Source of the DNA: Saccoglossus kowalevskii
Taxonomy: Eukaryota; Hemichordata; Enteropneusta; Harrimaniidae
Assembly (NCBI RefSeq): GCF_000003605.2
Contig: NW_003151256.1
Span: forward strand, 147,924-211,923
Reading direction: 5' to 3'
Length of the DNA: 64,000 bases
Under the pieces are notes generated by a model, which saw only the letters and a list, made by a program, of their open reading frames with translations, was not told where the DNA came from and made no database searches. This document shows, in pieces, positions 61,733 through 64,000 of the stretch; positions within the stretch are counted from its first letter, which is position 1, and each line of letters starts with the position of its first letter. The position numbers were made by a program, and so were the translations under genes.

Positions 61733-64000
61733 CTGGAATGTGATGAGAAATGTTGTGTGAATATACAAATATAAAATATAAAAAAATCAAATGGCAGTAG
61801 CTATGAACAAAATGGCATGGCCAGGCGTAATACAGCAATCGACACACTGAGGGATTGCTTACAGCTGACAGCTACAACGAGTGGTCGTTAGAATTTAGAA
61901 CTTCTGACTTAAACCACAGCGAAAATATCAAAAGATTCAGCAATCATACTGCTTAGTGATTAACTAAGTTTGATTTACATGAATATAAAAGTCTATAATA
62001 TGCTCTGTCATTCGCTCATTACTAATGCAATGCATTCCACGTGGCATTGCAAAGCCCTCTCGGTATGCAATAACTTGAAGGCTTTTACTACTAAGGTTGG
62101 TGTTGTGAATTCGAACCTCCTCATTTTGCCAACGTTTTTGATAGTTGAGAAAGAACTTCATCTCTTCATCAAATCCACATGTTGCACCTTGACTAAATCT
62201 GTCTTAATCTTGATACAACGTTTGAGTTACAGTGGAAGTTTACTTTTTGACTTGTCTCATTTAGTTGTATGCGGGTATTTAACTGTACTGAATTGCACAT
62301 ACTATAATTTGAATACAGGTCTTGCATCTATTAAAAATAATCCATCGAGTGATAGTGGGTAGCTGTTTATTTTGCCTTCACTGTAAATAAAGTGTGTTAC
62401 TTATTTTTAATCGGTTGGACGAATCATGAAAATTCTAATTACTCACTTCGATCATGATTGGTGGTATATGTTGTCAATTCGGCGAATCATTAACATTATG
62501 TCCATGCAAGTCGTGAACCCCTCGGTAAATCACCATGCTATCTCTGCGTGCACAATCGCGTTTTATTCGGTACAGCAACTAAAGGAATTATATGTAATGT
62601 ATTGCAAGGTATAGGTTGCTCTAACCCTGATAGCAAAACTGTGAACGACTCACATGTAATCGGTTCCAATGCCAAACATGTATAACTTATGCAAGCAAAT
62701 ATATTATTATTTAACATTCACAAATTCTGTGTATATTACTGAGTACTTGTCAATTCAGTGTGTGTGCACTGAATTGTAAGTTGGACTATCAAGTAAATAG
62801 CTACTGTCTGTTTAATCGCAATCCTTCTTTTCTAAAGATTATCTACAGCTTTCGGGAATATCATCAGTTCCTTCCTAGGAGAATAGTAAATCCATCTGGC
62901 ACCTGCTCGCAGAGCGATCGTATCTTTTTGAAAATTTATGCAACTCATAAAACAGCATTCAACGACGATTTGATATGATCATAAAAGCCAGGTGTTGACA
63001 TAATCTTGACAGCTAGGACACGCTAGCGAGACAGCGACAAAGACAATCATTCTTAAACGTGCTTTAGTGGGAAATACAAGTGTGACAGTTTTGTTTTATT
63101 GAATAACTAAACAATAAATTAGCATATATTTTATAAATCAGAACATTTATATACATTTCATTTATATACTTTAGTGTAGATAATAACAAAGCGTGAACGT
63201 TAATTTATTGAGTATTGACAATGATTCTGCCAGTGTCCAATATAATGAGGATGTGCGCTTGTTCAGTATTAAATATTACGAGTTTCCATTCAAAATGATT
63301 GTATTCATAACAGGTAAACGATTACATTATATTACAGTCTGTTCTTTCTTCATTTATCTGACATATGTTGTCAACTTTTTTTTGGAATTCTCAACGTAGG
63401 AAAATATCAAAAATCCACATTGACTCGAAGCATATATACAAAGCAGAATTTGATACATCGAATGTCAACAAACAAGCTGATTTAGATTTGGGGGGGGGGG
63501 CGTTTAACCAATCAGGCACAAGTTTGTAATTAGCTTCATATTTACTCAACACCCAAGCATATGCTAATCATTTGTCATCGTCTATATAACTATTGATTAC
63601 TTTCTTTTACAAATGTAACTAATTTCAAGAATGTGGTGTGAAGGTTCTTATCGTTGGTATTTCCTTCCTGAACGACGTCAAATTTGTAACTCTACTGGAT
63701 TCATACAAAGCATTTTATGTAAGAATCTAATAGTAACCGGCACCATGTAGCTACTAACGGAACTGTGATAGTTGATATTTATGTGTCGACTATTCTGATT
63801 CATTTATTCAGTCGTTCACTAAAATAGCTGTGTAATTCCTCGTAGCAACTATATGTATACGATATTTGTTACGAATTGTAATCAGCAAAACTATATAATA
63901 ATTAGTATAAACATTTCAGAAATTACAGTATTAAAGTAACACTGAGAAATAATAACATTCTTGTATAAGGTAATTTCAAGCATCTCAAAAACTGTTCAAT
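61733..64000. other. Region upstream of the first visible decarboxylase exon
   Basis: It should be intron (minus strand), with the N-terminal exons either here or beyond the window. I searched for a segment matching the GAD N-terminal region ending in phase 1 and did not find a convincing one. A guanine run lies near 63490–63499. Open frames here show no recognisable protein. Confidence 0.5.

Noticed and set aside
62090-62160. Possible tRNA on the minus strand (GGTTCGAATTC)
   Set aside because: A B-box-like match only; no A box at the right distance and no pairing acceptor stem.

Overview
This is metazoan nuclear DNA. Genes are split by GT–AG introns, codon use is unbiased, the base composition is AT-rich, and many short inverted-repeat transposons sit in introns and gaps. 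The gene content (an ADAR2-type RNA editor, a glutamate/cysteine-sulfinate decarboxylase, a two-hotdog thioesterase and a large SMB–CUB secreted protein) fits a marine invertebrate, perhaps an ambulacrarian, cephalochordate or lophotrochozoan. The sequence alone does not settle which.

Layout. (1) 1308–3548, plus strand: 3' part of an ADARB1-like adenosine deaminase, with both dsRNA-binding domains and the whole deaminase domain in one uninterrupted exon. (2) 6367–33227, plus strand: a gene I reconstruct as 22 exons, about 1440 residues. It has a signal peptide, two proline/threonine-rich micro-exons and nine strictly alternating somatomedin-B (SMB) and CUB domains, one domain per exon, every internal exon phase 1–1. 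This is the most unusual object in the window. Its introns hold many TTAA-flanked and other MITEs, and one intron carries a minisatellite built from copies of the adjoining 5' splice site. (3) 38346–40855, minus strand: a three-exon, 308-residue protein with two hotdog folds. (4) 40856–50416: a gene-poor stretch with a LINE 3' fragment and MITEs. (5) 50417–61732, minus strand: fourteen exons of a PLP-dependent GAD/CSAD-family decarboxylase; about 486 residues are visible and the N-terminal exons were not found.

The four genes share no evident pathway and look like ordinary metazoan neighbours. All exon boundaries were read by eye from splice consensus and phase agreement, with no transcript evidence. 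Most of the rest is AT-rich non-coding DNA with MITEs, microsatellites and minisatellites.
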